Of a stretch of DNA of 64,000 nucleotides, positions 25,135-35,577 are shown one piece after another. A program made the translations under genes and the position numbers. Location: positions 186,001 to 250,000 of the forward strand of contig NZ_AMXN01000005.1 in NCBI RefSeq assembly GCF_000332645.1. Direction: 5' to 3'. Position 1 is the first letter of the stretch; every line of letters begins with the position of its first letter. The notes under the pieces are model-generated. The model saw only the letters and a program-made list of their open reading frames with translations. It did no database searches and had not been told where the DNA came from. This stretch comes from Bacillus inaquosorum KCTC 13429 (GTDB taxonomy: Bacteria; Bacillota; Bacilli; Bacillales; Bacillaceae).

Positions 25135-26046
25135 TTAGTCATCCAGCTGTTCCGCTTTCTCCTTCGGCATGACGACGTGAATGTGTCGATACAGATTCAC
25201 GAATTCGCCCGGCAGCATGCCGCCGTACTCGCCGTCCAGGTTCAGCTGCATCTTTTCTGATACATTGACTTTCACGCGGTTCGCTTTTGTATAAATAATG
25301 TGCTGGTCGTTGATGTGTTCGCCGCGGAGTGCCATCGTTGCGACCCTGATAAATTCAGCAAGGTTTGCTTTCTTTAGTATCATCAAATCAAACATGCCGT
25401 CATTCAAACTGGAATCCGGCGCGAGCTTTTCGAACCCGCCGACGGAATTTGTCAGCGTGACCAAAAACAACATGATTTCGCCTTGAAACAGCTTGCCGTC
25501 ATATTCAATCTCGACTTCTGTCGGACGAAGTGAAGGCAGCATTTCCATTCCCTTTAAATAATAAGCAAGCTGGCCGAGCATCGTTTTGAGTTTGCTTGGC
25601 ACGTCGTACGTCAGCTCCGTCAGACGGCCTCCGCCAGCGATATTGATAAAATACTGGCCGTTCACCTGTCCGATATCAATCGGGCGGGCAACGCCGTTAA
25701 TGACCGTATCTGCCGCTTTTAAAATATCCTCACGCGGAATATTGAGCGCTCTCGCAAAATCATTCGTTGTACCGACAGGAATCACACCGAGTGTCGGACG
25801 GTTGTCTAAAGGCGCAAGCCCGTTGACGACCTCGTTAATCGTTCCATCTCCGCCCGCTGCAACGATTAAGTCAAACTTACGCAATGCCGCTTCCTTAGCG
25901 GCGTGCGTCGCGTCTCCTGCGCATGTCGTCGCATGGGTGGAGGTTTCATAGCCGGCTTGTTCAAATTTTTGCAGGACCTGGGCAAGATGCTTTTTAAAGA
26001 TCTCCCGTCCTGAAGTCGGATTGTATATTATGCGTGCACGTTTCAT
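25135..26046 (-). CDS. dgkB: Diacylglycerol kinase DgkB
   Basis: A 303-residue lipid kinase of the DAGK catalytic family that phosphorylates diacylglycerol, recycling it from lipoteichoic acid synthesis to phosphatidic acid. Signatures are IIYNPTSGRE (residues 6-15), the nucleotide loop AAGGDGTINEVVNGL near 63 and PVGTTNDFARALNIP near 91. The C-terminal beta-sandwich includes LNLDGEYGGMLPGEF near 269. It lies between swrC and rlmCD, as in B. subtilis. Confidence 0.94.
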   Translation of the reverse strand: MKRARIIYNPTSGREIFKKHLAQVLQKFEQAGYETSTHATTCAGDATHAAKEAALRKFDLIVAAGGDGTINEVVNGLAPLDNRPTLGVIPVGTTNDFARALNIPREDILKAADTVINGVARPIDIGQVNGQYFINIAGGGRLTELTYDVPSKLKTMLGQLAYYLKGMEMLPSLRPTEVEIEYDGKLFQGEIMLFLVTLTNSVGGFEKLAPDSSLNDGMFDLMILKKANLAEFIRVATMALRGEHINDQHIIYTKANRVKVNVSEKMQLNLDGEYGGMLPGEFVNLYRHIHVVMPKEKAEQLDD

Positions 26047-26162
26047 TATCTCATCATCCTACTTAAGAGTATCCGATCCATTTTTACACTAACAACCTTT
26101 AATTATACTATGAGTTAAAAAAATCGCAACAAAATGTACATAATCTTACAGGTGAAAACGCA

Positions 26163-26192
26163 CAAAAGCCTCAGCAGAGCTGAGGCTTTTTG
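26163..26192. terminator. Terminator after swrC
   Basis: AAGCCTCAGC-AGA-GCTGAGGCTT has T-runs on both sides (TTTTG on the plus strand, TTTTGTG on the minus strand); it lies just beyond the swrC stop. Confidence 0.85.
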
Positions 26193-26197
26193 TTTTT

Positions 26198-29100
26198 TTA
26201 CTCTTCTTCCGTTCCCGGTTTTTTCTTGCGGAACTTCGCCAATACTTCGTATACGATTGGCACGATTAAGAGCGTTAGGAGCGTCGAACTGATTAAGCCG
26301 CCGATAACCGTTACGCCAAGTCCTTTTGAAATGACCTGGCTTCCGCCTTCGAAGCCTAGCGCTAACGGAATCAAGGCGCCGATTGTCGCGATGGCTGTCA
26401 TCAGGATCGGACGGAGTCGTGTAGAGCCGGCTTCTAAGAGCGCTTCTCTCGTAGACAGTCCTTCCGCTTCCTTATGGATGACGCGGTCAATTAAGACAAT
26501 GGCATTCGTGACAACGATACCGATCAGCATGAGCATACCGATCATTGCGTTCAGACTGATCGTTTCACCTGATACATAAAGTCCGACCAGAGCACCGATG
26601 ACTGTGAACGGCAATGAGAACAGAATCGCAAATGGCGCTAGTGCTCCGCCGAATGTAATCACAAGCACGAGGTAAACGATCGCTATTGCTGCCAGCATCG
26701 CTAAACCGAGCTTCGTAAAGGAATCAGCGATATCTGCTGATACCCCGCCTGTATCAATCGTTACGTTATCAGGCAGGTCAAGCTTATCAATTTTCTTCTG
26801 GACATCAGCTGATACGGCTGTGACGTTGTCAGATGTAACCTCACCCGTGACATCTGCATAGACTTTGCCGTCACGTTTTGACACGGTATCAGATGTTGAT
26901 CCTTCTTTCACTTTTGCGACATCGCCGATTTTGACTTCCTGGCCAGTCGCAGAAGTGATCTTTTTATTCTCTAAATCTTTCACACTCTTATACTCGTCTT
27001 TTTCCGTCTTAATGTTCACATCAAGCTCTTTGCCGTCTTTTTTCACGGTTGTGAGCGGTTCTTGAGATGTTTGTGTCATTAAGGCCTGAGAAATTTGAGA
27101 CGCAGTTAAACCGAGTTTGCTTAATTTTTCTTGGTCAGCGACAAATGTGTACTCATCGTATTTGCTGGAAAGGCCTGAGTTTATGTTTTTCAGATCCTTT
27201 TCATCTTTCATGATTTTTTCAATGTCTTTGACCGTGTCTTTAATGTCGTTTTCAGAATCGCCATACACATAGTATGTTAATTCGTTGTTATTGCCTGAAG
27301 AGCTGAAGTCCTGTGACTTCCATTCTCCGCGGTCAGATTGCTTTTGGATTTCCTTCAGCACGTTGTCTTTTTCTTTATCAAAGTCAGGCGTGTCGCTTTC
27401 ATATTTGATATAGAATAACGCACCGTTAGAATCTCCTCCGGCAAGCGGGCTGCCAGAGCCTAATGAATACTGAACCGTATCGACATGCTTACGGTCAAGC
27501 AGGATTTTTTCCGCTTTTTCAGCTTCATCTTCGGCTTCTTTTTTCGTTTCACCCGGTTCTGGGCTGTATGTGAGCTGCATCGTTTTTTCTTCCTCGGACG
27601 GCAGGTAGCTGGCACCGATTAACGGTACGAGGAACAAGCTTCCAAGCAGCATCAGAATGGCGACGATAGACGTGATCCATTTGTGGCTCAGCGCCCAGTT
27701 CAATACTTTTTTATAGATGTTTGCAAGTCTGCCAGGTTTGTGCTCTTTCGCTTTGATTGGCGCGCCCGTTAATGATTTTTTGAACAGGCTGTGCGCCAGC
27801 ATCGGCACAAGCGTGATCGAAATCACCAGGGATGCGGCAAGTGCAAAAACAATCGTTAAGGCAAACGGGATAAACAACTCACCGATTTGTCCGCCTACAA
27901 GTGCGAGCGGCAGGAATACCGCAATTGTCACAATCGTTGATGACATGATCGGTTTAAACATTTCCTTCGTCGCTTCACGAACCAAGGCTTTTCCGCGGAG
28001 CGGCTCATCCTTGAGTCTCATGCGGCGGTAAATGTTTTCGATAACAACGATAGAGTCATCGACAACCCGTCCAATTGCAACAGTCATTGCGCCGAGCGTC
28101 ATGATATTCAATGTGATATCAAGCTGTTGCAGCACAAGAAGTGCGATGAGCAGTGATAATGGAATAGAAACAACCGAAATTAATGTTGATTTGATATCTC
28201 TTAAGAATAAGAGAATAATCACAATCGCAAAAATAGCACCGAAAATGGCTTTGCTTAACATCGTGTCAACTGACTGTGTGATCGGCTCTGCCATGTCGAG
28301 TGTTGCACTATAGTCGAAGCCTTTATGGTCTTCTTTGAACTGCTTCAGCTCATCTTTGACATCGTCAGCAACCTCTACAGTATTCGCATCGTTTGCTTTG
28401 ACGATGTTGATGCCGATGCTGTCTTTGCCATTTGTGCGTGAAACAGACTCAGCTTTTTTCACATCTTTCATTGTGGCAATGTCAGAAAGCTTAACCGTCG
28501 GCACATCTGTGCTTGCGCTTTGCTGCGACTGTGCTGCCGCTTGCGCACTTTGAGCTGCTTGTGCACTCTGCGCCGCCGCTTGTGATGCTGCGCTGCTGCC
28601 TGCACTTGAAGCTGATGCCGTCGGGATTCTCATATTCTTTAAATCTTTAATTGTTTCGATATCGCCGCTGACGACGACAGATTTTTCTTCATTTCCGAAT
28701 GTGTACAATCCTAGCGGAGTTGTCACATCTGAACCTTGAATCACTTGTTTGACTGTATCTTCATCAAGGCCGTATTCTTTCAGTTTGTCTTCTTTGAAAG
28801 AGAATTCAACCTCTTCCACCTGCTGGCCTGATACTTGGACTGAAGCAACGCCTTCTATGCCTTCAAGCTTAGAAACGAGGCTGTCTTCCACTTGTTTTGT
28901 CAGTTCTTGCAGGTTGTCTTTATCACTGGACACGCTCAGCGTCAGAATCGGGAAGGAGTTCAAGCTGTAGCGTGAAATCTCCGGATCTTTCGCGTCATCA
29001 GGCAGGCTGACGTTTTCTAAGGCTTCAGCCGCTTCTGTTTTCGCTTTGTCCATATCTTTCTCATAGTCATATTCAATCATGACCGACGATGCGTTTTCGT

Positions 29101-29356
29101 AGGACGTTGACGTCACAACGCTGACTCCGTCCAAATTCTGCACCGCTTGTTCAACCGGTTTGGTCACCTCATCAGCCACTTGGCTTGGGGTCGCACCCGG
29201 ATATGTCGTACTGATCGTTAGGTAAGGCATGTTCACGTCAGGAATGGATTCTTGCTTCATATTCATACCCGCATACAAGCCGGCTGCTGTTACAATAATC
29301 GTCATCAGCCATACGGCGAATTTGTTTTTCAGAACGAAATTAATAACGTGATTCAT
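26198..29356 (-). CDS. swrC: RND-family efflux transporter SwrC
   Basis: A 1052-residue AcrB-type pump (formerly YerP), needed in B. subtilis for surfactin tolerance and swarming. It has the RND plan: one N-terminal membrane helix, a large extracytoplasmic loop, helices TM2-6 near residues 350-560, a second large loop and the final helices near 855-1040. Acidic residues typical of the RND proton relay appear in VAIGRVVDDSIVVIENI. A Ser/Ala/Gln-rich stretch near residues 240-280 looks like a flexible linker. The ATG next to GGAGG is chosen; a longer frame starts 13 codons earlier. Divergent yerO encodes the likely repressor. Confidence 0.93.
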   Translation of the reverse strand: MNHVINFVLKNKFAVWLMTIIVTAAGLYAGMNMKQESIPDVNMPYLTISTTYPGATPSQVADEVTKPVEQAVQNLDGVSVVTSTSYENASSVMIEYDYEKDMDKAKTEAAEALENVSLPDDAKDPEISRYSLNSFPILTLSVSSDKDNLQELTKQVEDSLVSKLEGIEGVASVQVSGQQVEEVEFSFKEDKLKEYGLDEDTVKQVIQGSDVTTPLGLYTFGNEEKSVVVSGDIETIKDLKNMRIPTASASSAGSSAASQAAAQSAQAAQSAQAAAQSQQSASTDVPTVKLSDIATMKDVKKAESVSRTNGKDSIGINIVKANDANTVEVADDVKDELKQFKEDHKGFDYSATLDMAEPITQSVDTMLSKAIFGAIFAIVIILLFLRDIKSTLISVVSIPLSLLIALLVLQQLDITLNIMTLGAMTVAIGRVVDDSIVVIENIYRRMRLKDEPLRGKALVREATKEMFKPIMSSTIVTIAVFLPLALVGGQIGELFIPFALTIVFALAASLVISITLVPMLAHSLFKKSLTGAPIKAKEHKPGRLANIYKKVLNWALSHKWITSIVAILMLLGSLFLVPLIGASYLPSEEEKTMQLTYSPEPGETKKEAEDEAEKAEKILLDRKHVDTVQYSLGSGSPLAGGDSNGALFYIKYESDTPDFDKEKDNVLKEIQKQSDRGEWKSQDFSSSGNNNELTYYVYGDSENDIKDTVKDIEKIMKDEKDLKNINSGLSSKYDEYTFVADQEKLSKLGLTASQISQALMTQTSQEPLTTVKKDGKELDVNIKTEKDEYKSVKDLENKKITSATGQEVKIGDVAKVKEGSTSDTVSKRDGKVYADVTGEVTSDNVTAVSADVQKKIDKLDLPDNVTIDTGGVSADIADSFTKLGLAMLAAIAIVYLVLVITFGGALAPFAILFSLPFTVIGALVGLYVSGETISLNAMIGMLMLIGIVVTNAIVLIDRVIHKEAEGLSTREALLEAGSTRLRPILMTAIATIGALIPLALGFEGGSQVISKGLGVTVIGGLISSTLLTLLIVPIVYEVLAKFRKKKPGTEEE

Positions 29357-29380
29357 CATATCCTCCATTACATTTTTTAT

Positions 29381-29394
29381 TGACTGACTGGTCA
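29381..29394. promoter_or_regulatory. Candidate YerO operator in the swrC-yerO gap
   Basis: TGACTGACTGGTCA (TGAC...GTCA dyad) lies about 25 bases before the swrC start and beside two TATA-type boxes (TATAGAAT on the minus strand, TATAAT on the plus strand). A TetR-family regulator bound here could block both genes. Confidence 0.6.
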
Positions 29395-29487
29395 TTCTAT
29401 ATAATACTAAACGTTATAATGCAACAACGTCAACTCATATACCAGAAAATTTTACTAAATTTTTCAAGGATTAAGGGGAAGCACGTC

Positions 29488-30336
29488 ATGAATGAAAAAA
29501 AAGAGAGAATCATAAAAACCAGCATTCATTTATTTGCGAAAAAAGGATTCGCAGCTACGACGATTCAGGAAATCGCCAGTGAATGCGGTATCTCGAAGGG
29601 CGCTTTTTATTTGCACTTCAAATCAAAAGAAGCGCTGCTGTTATCTGCCTGTGAATATTACATTGGCATGTCTATGAAAAAAATGAAGAATATAGAAGAA
29701 AATCTCGCCGGAGAACCGCCTAAGGAAGTGCTGAAAAAGCAAATTGGCGCTCAATTTGAAGATTTCCGCGATCATAAAGATTTTATCGTTCTTTTGCTTA
29801 CCGAAAACATCATTCCGGAGAATCAAGAAATCAAGCAATACTTTTACAAAGTAACCATGGAGACGGATAAACTGTACCGGAACGCCTTGCTGGCGTCCTA
29901 TGGCGAAGGAATCGAGCGGTACGTCGCAGACCTCTCCATCATGGCAAGAGGCATTGTGCATTCCTATATGAATGTGATGGTTTTTAACGGAGAGCTCAAC
30001 ATCGATGCAGAAGAAATCTCAGCTTTTATCATCGAGAGATTGGATGACCTCGTACAGGGGCTGAGCCGTTCAGCCCTCAATCCCATTGTGCCAAAAGACA
30101 TTTTCAGTCCGATGCCTGCGGGGAAAGATCAGCTGCTTGAGGACATTCAGAAAGCGAAAGAAAACAGCACGCTGCCTGAGGATATCGTCGTGTCGCTGGA
30201 TGTCATCGAGGAAGAACTGTCTCAGGATAAACCGCGCAAGCCGATTATTAAAGGCATGCTGTCCAATTTGACCGGGACCAATGACAAAGAAGTTGAAAAG
30301 CTTCGGGCTCTGATCTCTGTCTTCATCTCGATTTGA
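29488..30336 (+). CDS. yerO: TetR-family repressor YerO
   Basis: A 282-residue AcrR-type regulator divergent from swrC. The helix-turn-helix (ATTIQEIASECGISKGAFYLHFKSK) lies at about residues 25-50. The protein is longer than most TetR members because of an acidic C-terminal extension. The ATG follows AAGGGGAAGC. In B. subtilis mutations in yerO raise swrC expression, fitting a repressor role; the shared operator region is described at 29381. Confidence 0.9.
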   Translation: MNEKKERIIKTSIHLFAKKGFAATTIQEIASECGISKGAFYLHFKSKEALLLSACEYYIGMSMKKMKNIEENLAGEPPKEVLKKQIGAQFEDFRDHKDFIVLLLTENIIPENQEIKQYFYKVTMETDKLYRNALLASYGEGIERYVADLSIMARGIVHSYMNVMVFNGELNIDAEEISAFIIERLDDLVQGLSRSALNPIVPKDIFSPMPAGKDQLLEDIQKAKENSTLPEDIVVSLDVIEEELSQDKPRKPIIKGMLSNLTGTNDKEVEKLRALISVFISI

Positions 30337-30341
30337 CCATC

Positions 30342-30371
30342 AAAAAAGCAGCCCCTGCGGGCTGCTTTTTT
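30342..30371. terminator. Bidirectional terminator between yerO and gatB
   Basis: AAAAAAGCAGCCC-CTGC-GGGCTGCTTTTTT serves both convergent genes. Confidence 0.92.
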
Positions 30372-30372
30372 A

Positions 30373-31803
30373 CTAGCGTTTTTTAATTTCTTCAAGCAGG
30401 ATTTTGTTGACCATCGGCGGGTTGGCTTGTCCTTTGGACGCTTTCATAATCTGTCCGACAAGGAAGCCGATCGCACGGTCTTTCCCATTTTTAAAGTCTT
30501 CGATTGATTGAGGATTGTTGTCAAGCGCCTCTGTGACAAGCTTCAGAAGCACGCCTTCGTCAGAAATCTGCACGAGGCCTTTTTCTTTCACAATCTTCTC
30601 AGCGTCGCCGCCTTTTTCAATCAATTCCTTAAACACTTTCTTCGCGATCTTAGAAGAAATGGTTCCTTTTTCAATTAATTTGATCATGCCGGCAAGGCCT
30701 TCAGGTGTCAGCGCAACGTCAGCAAGCTCTTTTTGTTCAGCATTCAGATAAGCTGACACTTCTCCCATAAGCCAGTTAGATGCTTGTTTGGCTTCAGCGC
30801 CTTTTTGAACGGTTTCTTCAAAGAAATCAGCCATTTCTTTTGTCAGCGTCAGAACCATCGCGTCATATGCAGGCAAGCCAAGCTCATCGATATAACGCTT
30901 GCGGCGCTCATCTGGAAGCTCAGGAATGCTTGCTTTTACGCGTTCCTTCCATTCGTCGTCAATGTAAAGCTCGACAAGGTCTGGCTCCGGGAAGTAACGG
31001 TAGTCGTCAGATCCCTCTTTGACACGCATGAGAATGGTTTTCTTCGTTGCTTCATCATAACGGCGTGTTTCCTGCTGGATAACGCCGCCGGAGAGAAGAA
31101 CCTGCTCCTGGCGTTTTTCTTCATGCTCAAGGCCTTTTTGAACAAACGCAAAGGAGTTCAAGTTTTTCAATTCTGTTTTTGTGCCGAATTCCTCTTGGCC
31201 GATCGGGCGAAGAGAGATATTGGCGTCACAGCGAAGTGAGCCTTCTTCCATTTTACAGTCAGAAACGCCTGTATATTGGATGATGGACTTCAGCTTTTCA
31301 AGATACGCGTACGCTTCTTCCGGCGTGCGGATATCCGGCTCTGATACGATTTCAACAAGCGGCGTTCCTTGGCGGTTGAAGTCAACAAGAGAATAGCCGT
31401 CGCCTGTATGCGTCAGTTTTCCGGCATCTTCTTCTAGGTGAAGACGTGTGATGCCGATGCGTTTTGTTTTTCCGCCAACTTCGATTTCGATCCAGCCGTT
31501 TTCGCCGATTGGTTTATCAAATTGAGAAATCTGATACGCTTTCGGGTTGTCCGGATAGAAATAGTTTTTTCGGTCAAACTTCGTATCTGTTGCGATCTCA
31601 CAGTTGAGCGCCATAGCGGCTTTCATTGCGAATTCAACAGCTTCTTTGTTCAGAACAGGCAGGACACCCGGGTACCCGAGGTCAATGACGCTTGTCTGCG
31701 TATTCGCCTCCGCGCCGAATGGCGTCGGAGAGCTTGAGAAAATTTTTGATTTTGTTTTTAACTCGACGTGGACTTCAAGTCCGATTACCGTTTCAAAGTT
31801 CAA
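30373..31803 (-). CDS. gatB: Aspartyl/glutamyl-tRNA amidotransferase subunit B
   Basis: A 476-residue GatB, the subunit that binds Glu-tRNA(Gln) (or Asp-tRNA(Asn)), activates the misacylated carboxylate and passes ammonia from GatA. The N-terminal signature [14 protein letters not shown], the [14 protein letters not shown] block and the C-terminal YqeY-like domain ([16 protein letters not shown]) are visible. The start is a TTG behind AAGGGGTGAAAAGAA, 13 bases after gatA. Last gene of gatCAB. Confidence 0.96.
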   Translation of the reverse strand: MNFETVIGLEVHVELKTKSKIFSSSPTPFGAEANTQTSVIDLGYPGVLPVLNKEAVEFAMKAAMALNCEIATDTKFDRKNYFYPDNPKAYQISQFDKPIGENGWIEIEVGGKTKRIGITRLHLEEDAGKLTHTGDGYSLVDFNRQGTPLVEIVSEPDIRTPEEAYAYLEKLKSIIQYTGVSDCKMEEGSLRCDANISLRPIGQEEFGTKTELKNLNSFAFVQKGLEHEEKRQEQVLLSGGVIQQETRRYDEATKKTILMRVKEGSDDYRYFPEPDLVELYIDDEWKERVKASIPELPDERRKRYIDELGLPAYDAMVLTLTKEMADFFEETVQKGAEAKQASNWLMGEVSAYLNAEQKELADVALTPEGLAGMIKLIEKGTISSKIAKKVFKELIEKGGDAEKIVKEKGLVQISDEGVLLKLVTEALDNNPQSIEDFKNGKDRAIGFLVGQIMKASKGQANPPMVNKILLEEIKKR

Positions 31804-31816
31804 TTCTTTTCACCCC

Positions 31817-33274
31817 TTACAATTCAGGTTTTGCTTTATGATGGTCTGTCGCTTGTTCAAATGCATGAGCAACACGGTATACAGTGCTTTCGTCAAAGTG
31901 TTTTCCGATGATTTGCAGGCCGAGCGGAAGTCCGTCTGCTAATCCGCATGGCACGCTGATTCCCGGTACGCCGGCAAGGTTGACCGGAATCGTTAAGATA
32001 TCGTTTGCGTACATTGTGAGCGGATCTTTCGTGTTTTCACCGATTTTAAACGCAGGTGTCGGTGTCGTCGGTCCGACAATGACGTCATATTTCTCAAATA
32101 CGTCTTCGAAGTCTTTCTTAATCAAAGTACGCACTTTTTGCGCTTTTTTGTAGTACGCATCGTAGTAGCCTGAGCTTAAAGCGAACGTTCCGAGCATGAT
32201 GCGGCGTTTGACTTCATTTCCGAAACCTTCAGCGCGCGTTTGCTTGTAAAGGTCGATCAGGTTTTCAGCGTTGTCTGTGCGGTAACCGTAGCGGATGCCG
32301 TCAAAGCGTGCAAGGTTGGCCGACGCTTCAGAAGATGACAGCAGGTAATATGTCGCAAGCGCATATTTGCTGTGCGGAAGAGACACTTCTTCCCATGTAG
32401 CGCCGAGGCCTTCAAGCACTTTCAGCGCGGCAAGAACAGATTCTCTCGCTTCTTTGCCGACACCTTCACCAAGGTATTCTTTCGGAACTGCGATTTTCAG
32501 TCCTTTGATGTCGCCAGTTAATGAAGAAAGAAAATCAGGCACGTCCACATTTGCGCTTGTAGCGTCCATTTTGTCTACACCGGAAATCGCTTGAAGCAAG
32601 AATGCGTTGTCCTCAACCGTACGGGTAATCGGCCCGATTTGGTCTAATGAAGACGCAAATGCGACCAGCCCGTAACGGGATACACGTCCGTATGTAGGCT
32701 TTAATCCGACAACGCCGCAGAAAGATGCCGGCTGACGGATGGAACCGCCTGTGTCAGATCCAAGAGAGAACGGAACTTCTCCCGCAGCAACCGCAGCCGC
32801 TGATCCGCCGCTTGAACCGCCGGGAACTGTATCCAGATTCCAAGGGTTTTTCGTCAGCTTGTAAGCTGAGTTTTCAGTAGATGATCCCATGGCAAATTCG
32901 TCCATGTTCAATTTTCCGATTGTAACCGCTTCAGCGTCTTGAAGGCGCTGAACGACAGTAGCATCGTAAATCGGATCGAAGTTTTCGAGAATTTTGCTGG
33001 AGCATGTTGTGCGCAGCCCTTTTGTTACGATATTATCTTTTACGCCGATCGGCATACCGAAGAGAAGACCATGCTCAGAACGGCCGTCAACCGCCTCATC
33101 AAGCTCCTTCGCGTACGCGCGCGCTCTTTCTTCATCTAATGCCAAAAAGGCTTGTACCTTATCATCAACCGCTTGGATGCGTTTATAAGATTCGTCAACC
33201 AGATCAGAAATCTTAATCTCTTTTTTATGTATGAGCTGTTTTAATTCTGTGATTTTATGATCAAATAATGACAT
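31817..33274 (-). CDS. gatA: Aspartyl/glutamyl-tRNA amidotransferase subunit A
   Basis: A 485-residue amidase-signature enzyme that hydrolyses glutamine to supply ammonia to GatB. The Ser-cisSer-Lys triad is visible: [10 protein letters not shown] (Lys near 79), the Gly/Ser-rich [16 protein letters not shown] and [17 protein letters not shown] (Ser near 154 and 178). Start behind GGAGGGACACAAGA; follows gatC after 15 bases. Confidence 0.97.
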   Translation of the reverse strand: MSLFDHKITELKQLIHKKEIKISDLVDESYKRIQAVDDKVQAFLALDEERARAYAKELDEAVDGRSEHGLLFGMPIGVKDNIVTKGLRTTCSSKILENFDPIYDATVVQRLQDAEAVTIGKLNMDEFAMGSSTENSAYKLTKNPWNLDTVPGGSSGGSAAAVAAGEVPFSLGSDTGGSIRQPASFCGVVGLKPTYGRVSRYGLVAFASSLDQIGPITRTVEDNAFLLQAISGVDKMDATSANVDVPDFLSSLTGDIKGLKIAVPKEYLGEGVGKEARESVLAALKVLEGLGATWEEVSLPHSKYALATYYLLSSSEASANLARFDGIRYGYRTDNAENLIDLYKQTRAEGFGNEVKRRIMLGTFALSSGYYDAYYKKAQKVRTLIKKDFEDVFEKYDVIVGPTTPTPAFKIGENTKDPLTMYANDILTIPVNLAGVPGISVPCGLADGLPLGLQIIGKHFDESTVYRVAHAFEQATDHHKAKPEL

Positions 33275-33289
33275 TCTTGTGTCCCTCCT

Positions 33290-33580
33290 TTAGTCCAGAA
33301 TTGATGGCACACGAATATAGCCGTCTTTATGGTCAGGCGCATTTTTCATGACATCCTCAACCGGAAGACCTTTACCCGCTTCATCTTCTCTCATGACATT
33401 TTTCATTTTCAGCACGTGAGTTGTAGGTTCCACATTGTCTGTGTTGACCTCATTAAGCTCCTCGGCAAATGAAATGATGCTGTCGAGCTGTTCAGTGAAC
33501 ATTTTTGCTTCTTCTTCAGTAATCGCAAGTCTTGCAAGGTGCGCAACGTGCTTTACTTCTTCTATTGAAATTCGTGACAT
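33290..33580 (-). CDS. gatC: Aspartyl/glutamyl-tRNA amidotransferase subunit C
   Basis: A 96-residue GatC that stabilises the GatA-GatB complex. The start [18 protein letters not shown] at 33580 follows GGAGGTGGATC, and an in-frame ATG five codons earlier lies within the ribosome binding site. The typical helical N-terminus and extended C-terminus ([15 protein letters not shown] segment) are present. First gene of the gatCAB operon. Confidence 0.95.
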
Positions 33581-33770
33581 ATGATCCACCTCCACATATT
33601 TCTCCGTTAAGTCATATAATACTGATCATATCAAAAACAAGCCCTTTAAAGCAACAAAACGCCTTAGGACAGGCCTGTGTTTTCGAGACAATACCCTATA
33701 TATTTTATACTAAAAAGAGGCGAAGGAGAAACGAAATATTTTTCTGAAAATTTTTACTTTAATTATTTTT

Positions 33771-33784
33771 TGAAAGCGTTTTAA
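33771..33784 (+). promoter_or_regulatory. Candidate cre (CcpA) site upstream of opuE
   Basis: TGAAAGCGTTTTAA matches the cre consensus except near its 3' end. It lies about 220 bases before the opuE start. Motif match only. Confidence 0.4.
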
Positions 33785-33833
33785 TCTTTATTCCCTTCTA
33801 GGTTAGCAGCGGTATTTCCCTCTGATGATCCAT

Positions 33834-33859
33834 GTTTCATCGCTTGAATGGCCGGGAAT
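33834..33859 (+). promoter_or_regulatory. Sigma-B promoter of opuE
   Basis: GTTTCA (33834-33839), 14 bases, GGGAAT (33854-33859) fits the general stress sigma-B consensus. opuE is known to have a sigma-A and a sigma-B promoter, both induced by high osmolarity, and this site is in the expected leader about 135 bases before the start. Confidence 0.75.
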
Positions 33860-33993
33860 ACTTTGTTAGGTTAAGTTACCAAGTGCACCCGCAAAAGAAT
33901 TGCTTTCGGTTTGCACTTGCGCCAGGCTGCTTAACTGGCACCATCAATTTGAGAGGTGATGCAACATTATTAGAAATGAAGAGAGGGTAAAAC

Positions 33994-35472
33994 GTGAGTA
34001 TTGAAATTATTATATCGTTAGGAATTTACTTTATTGCCATGCTGTTAATCGGCTGGTATGCATTTAAGAAAACCACTGACATCAACGATTACATGCTTGG
34101 AGGAAGAGGTCTCGGACCGTTTGTCACTGCTTTGTCTGCCGGCGCGGCGGATATGAGCGGATGGATGCTGATGGGTGTTCCCGGCGCGATGTTTGCGACA
34201 GGGCTGTCAACCTTATGGCTTGCTTTAGGGCTTACAATCGGGGCGTACTCAAACTACTTGCTGCTGGCTCCAAGACTGCGAGCTTATACGGAAGCGGCAG
34301 ATGACGCCATTACGATTCCTGATTTCTTTGATAAACGATTCCAGCATTCTTCATCACTGCTGAAAATCGTATCTGCTTTGGTTATCATGATCTTTTTCAC
34401 ATTATATACCTCTTCGGGTATGGTATCTGGCGGACGGCTGTTTGAATCTGCTTTTGGCGCGGATTACAAATTAGGCTTGTTTCTGACTACCGCAGTAGTC
34501 GTGTTATATACACTGTTTGGCGGTTTCCTTGCTGTCAGTCTGACTGACTTCGTGCAGGGTGCGATCATGTTTGCAGCACTAGTGCTTGTGCCGATCGTTG
34601 CTTTTACCCATGTGGGCGGCGTTACTCCAACTTTCCATGAAATCAGCGCTGTTAACCCACACTTATTGGATATCTTTAAAGGCGCGAGCGTCATTAGCAT
34701 TATTTCCTATTTAGCCTGGGGCTTGGGCTACTACGGCCAGCCTCATATTATCGTCCGATTTATGGCCATTAAAAACATTAAAGATTTAAAGCCTGCGCGC
34801 AGAATCGGCATGAGCTGGATGATCATTTCAGTTCTCGGTTCCGTGCTGACAGGTTTGATCGGTGTTGCTTATGCCCATAAATTCGGAGTTGCTGTAAAAG
34901 ATCCGGAGATGATATTCATTATCTTCTCTAAAATCTTGTTTCACCCTTTAATTACAGGATTCCTATTGTCAGCTATTTTAGCTGCGATCATGAGTTCCAT
35001 CTCCTCACAGCTCTTGGTAACAGCAAGTGCTGTAACAGAGGATTTATACCGGACGTATTTCAGACGAAAGGCTTCCGATAAAGAATTGGTCATGATCGGG
35101 CGTCTGTCCGTATTAGTGATTGCCGTTATAGCGGTTCTCTTATCATTGAATCCGAGCAGCACCATTCTTGATTTAGTCGGATATGCTTGGGCCGGCTTCG
35201 GTTCAGCTTTCGGGCCTGCGATTCTGCTAAGCCTGTATTGGAAGCGGATGAACGAATGGGGCGCGCTTGCTGCGATGATTGTCGGGGCTGCGACCGTGTT
35301 GATCTGGATTACAACCGGCCTGGCAAAATCAACCGGCGTGTACGAAATCATCCCTGGGTTCATCCTCAGTATGATTGCCGGCATCATTGTCAGCATGATT
35401 ACAAAGCGTCCTGCAAAAGCCTCTTACCGATTATTTGGTGTTATGGAAAAGCTGTTAAAACGCAAAAAGTAA
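33994..35472 (+). CDS. opuE: Osmoregulated sodium:proline symporter OpuE
   Basis: A 492-residue sodium/solute symporter (PutP-like) with about 13 hydrophobic segments that takes up proline as an osmoprotectant. Conserved text includes DINDYMLGGRGLGPFVTALSAGAADMSGWMLMG in the first third (SSF core), AWGLGYYGQPHIIVRFMAI near 245 and AIMSSISSQLLVTASAVTEDLY near 330. The start is GTG behind GAGAGGG. Located between gatC and sapB, as in B. subtilis. Confidence 0.94.
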   Translation: MSIEIIISLGIYFIAMLLIGWYAFKKTTDINDYMLGGRGLGPFVTALSAGAADMSGWMLMGVPGAMFATGLSTLWLALGLTIGAYSNYLLLAPRLRAYTEAADDAITIPDFFDKRFQHSSSLLKIVSALVIMIFFTLYTSSGMVSGGRLFESAFGADYKLGLFLTTAVVVLYTLFGGFLAVSLTDFVQGAIMFAALVLVPIVAFTHVGGVTPTFHEISAVNPHLLDIFKGASVISIISYLAWGLGYYGQPHIIVRFMAIKNIKDLKPARRIGMSWMIISVLGSVLTGLIGVAYAHKFGVAVKDPEMIFIIFSKILFHPLITGFLLSAILAAIMSSISSQLLVTASAVTEDLYRTYFRRKASDKELVMIGRLSVLVIAVIAVLLSLNPSSTILDLVGYAWAGFGSAFGPAILLSLYWKRMNEWGALAAMIVGAATVLIWITTGLAKSTGVYEIIPGFILSMIAGIIVSMITKRPAKASYRLFGVMEKLLKRKK

Positions 35473-35475
35473 TCA

Positions 35476-35506
35476 AAAAGCCATCAAGCGCAGCTTGGTG
35501 GCTTTT
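35476..35506 (+). terminator. Terminator of opuE
   Basis: AAAAGCCATCAAG-CGCAG-CTTGGTGGCTTTTG directly after the stop, with one G-T pair in the stem. Confidence 0.85.
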
Positions 35507-35577
35507 GTGCCCTTGTTTTGCTATAAATACTGTGAGAAAATCATATTTATTTAAAAACACCTTAGATAAGGGGGAAG

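Noticed and set aside
33600..33990. T-box riboswitch upstream of gatCAB or opuE
   Set aside because: No T-box TGGNACCGCG-like core and no typical leader terminator was found; the region contains a sigma-B promoter and a cre-like site instead.
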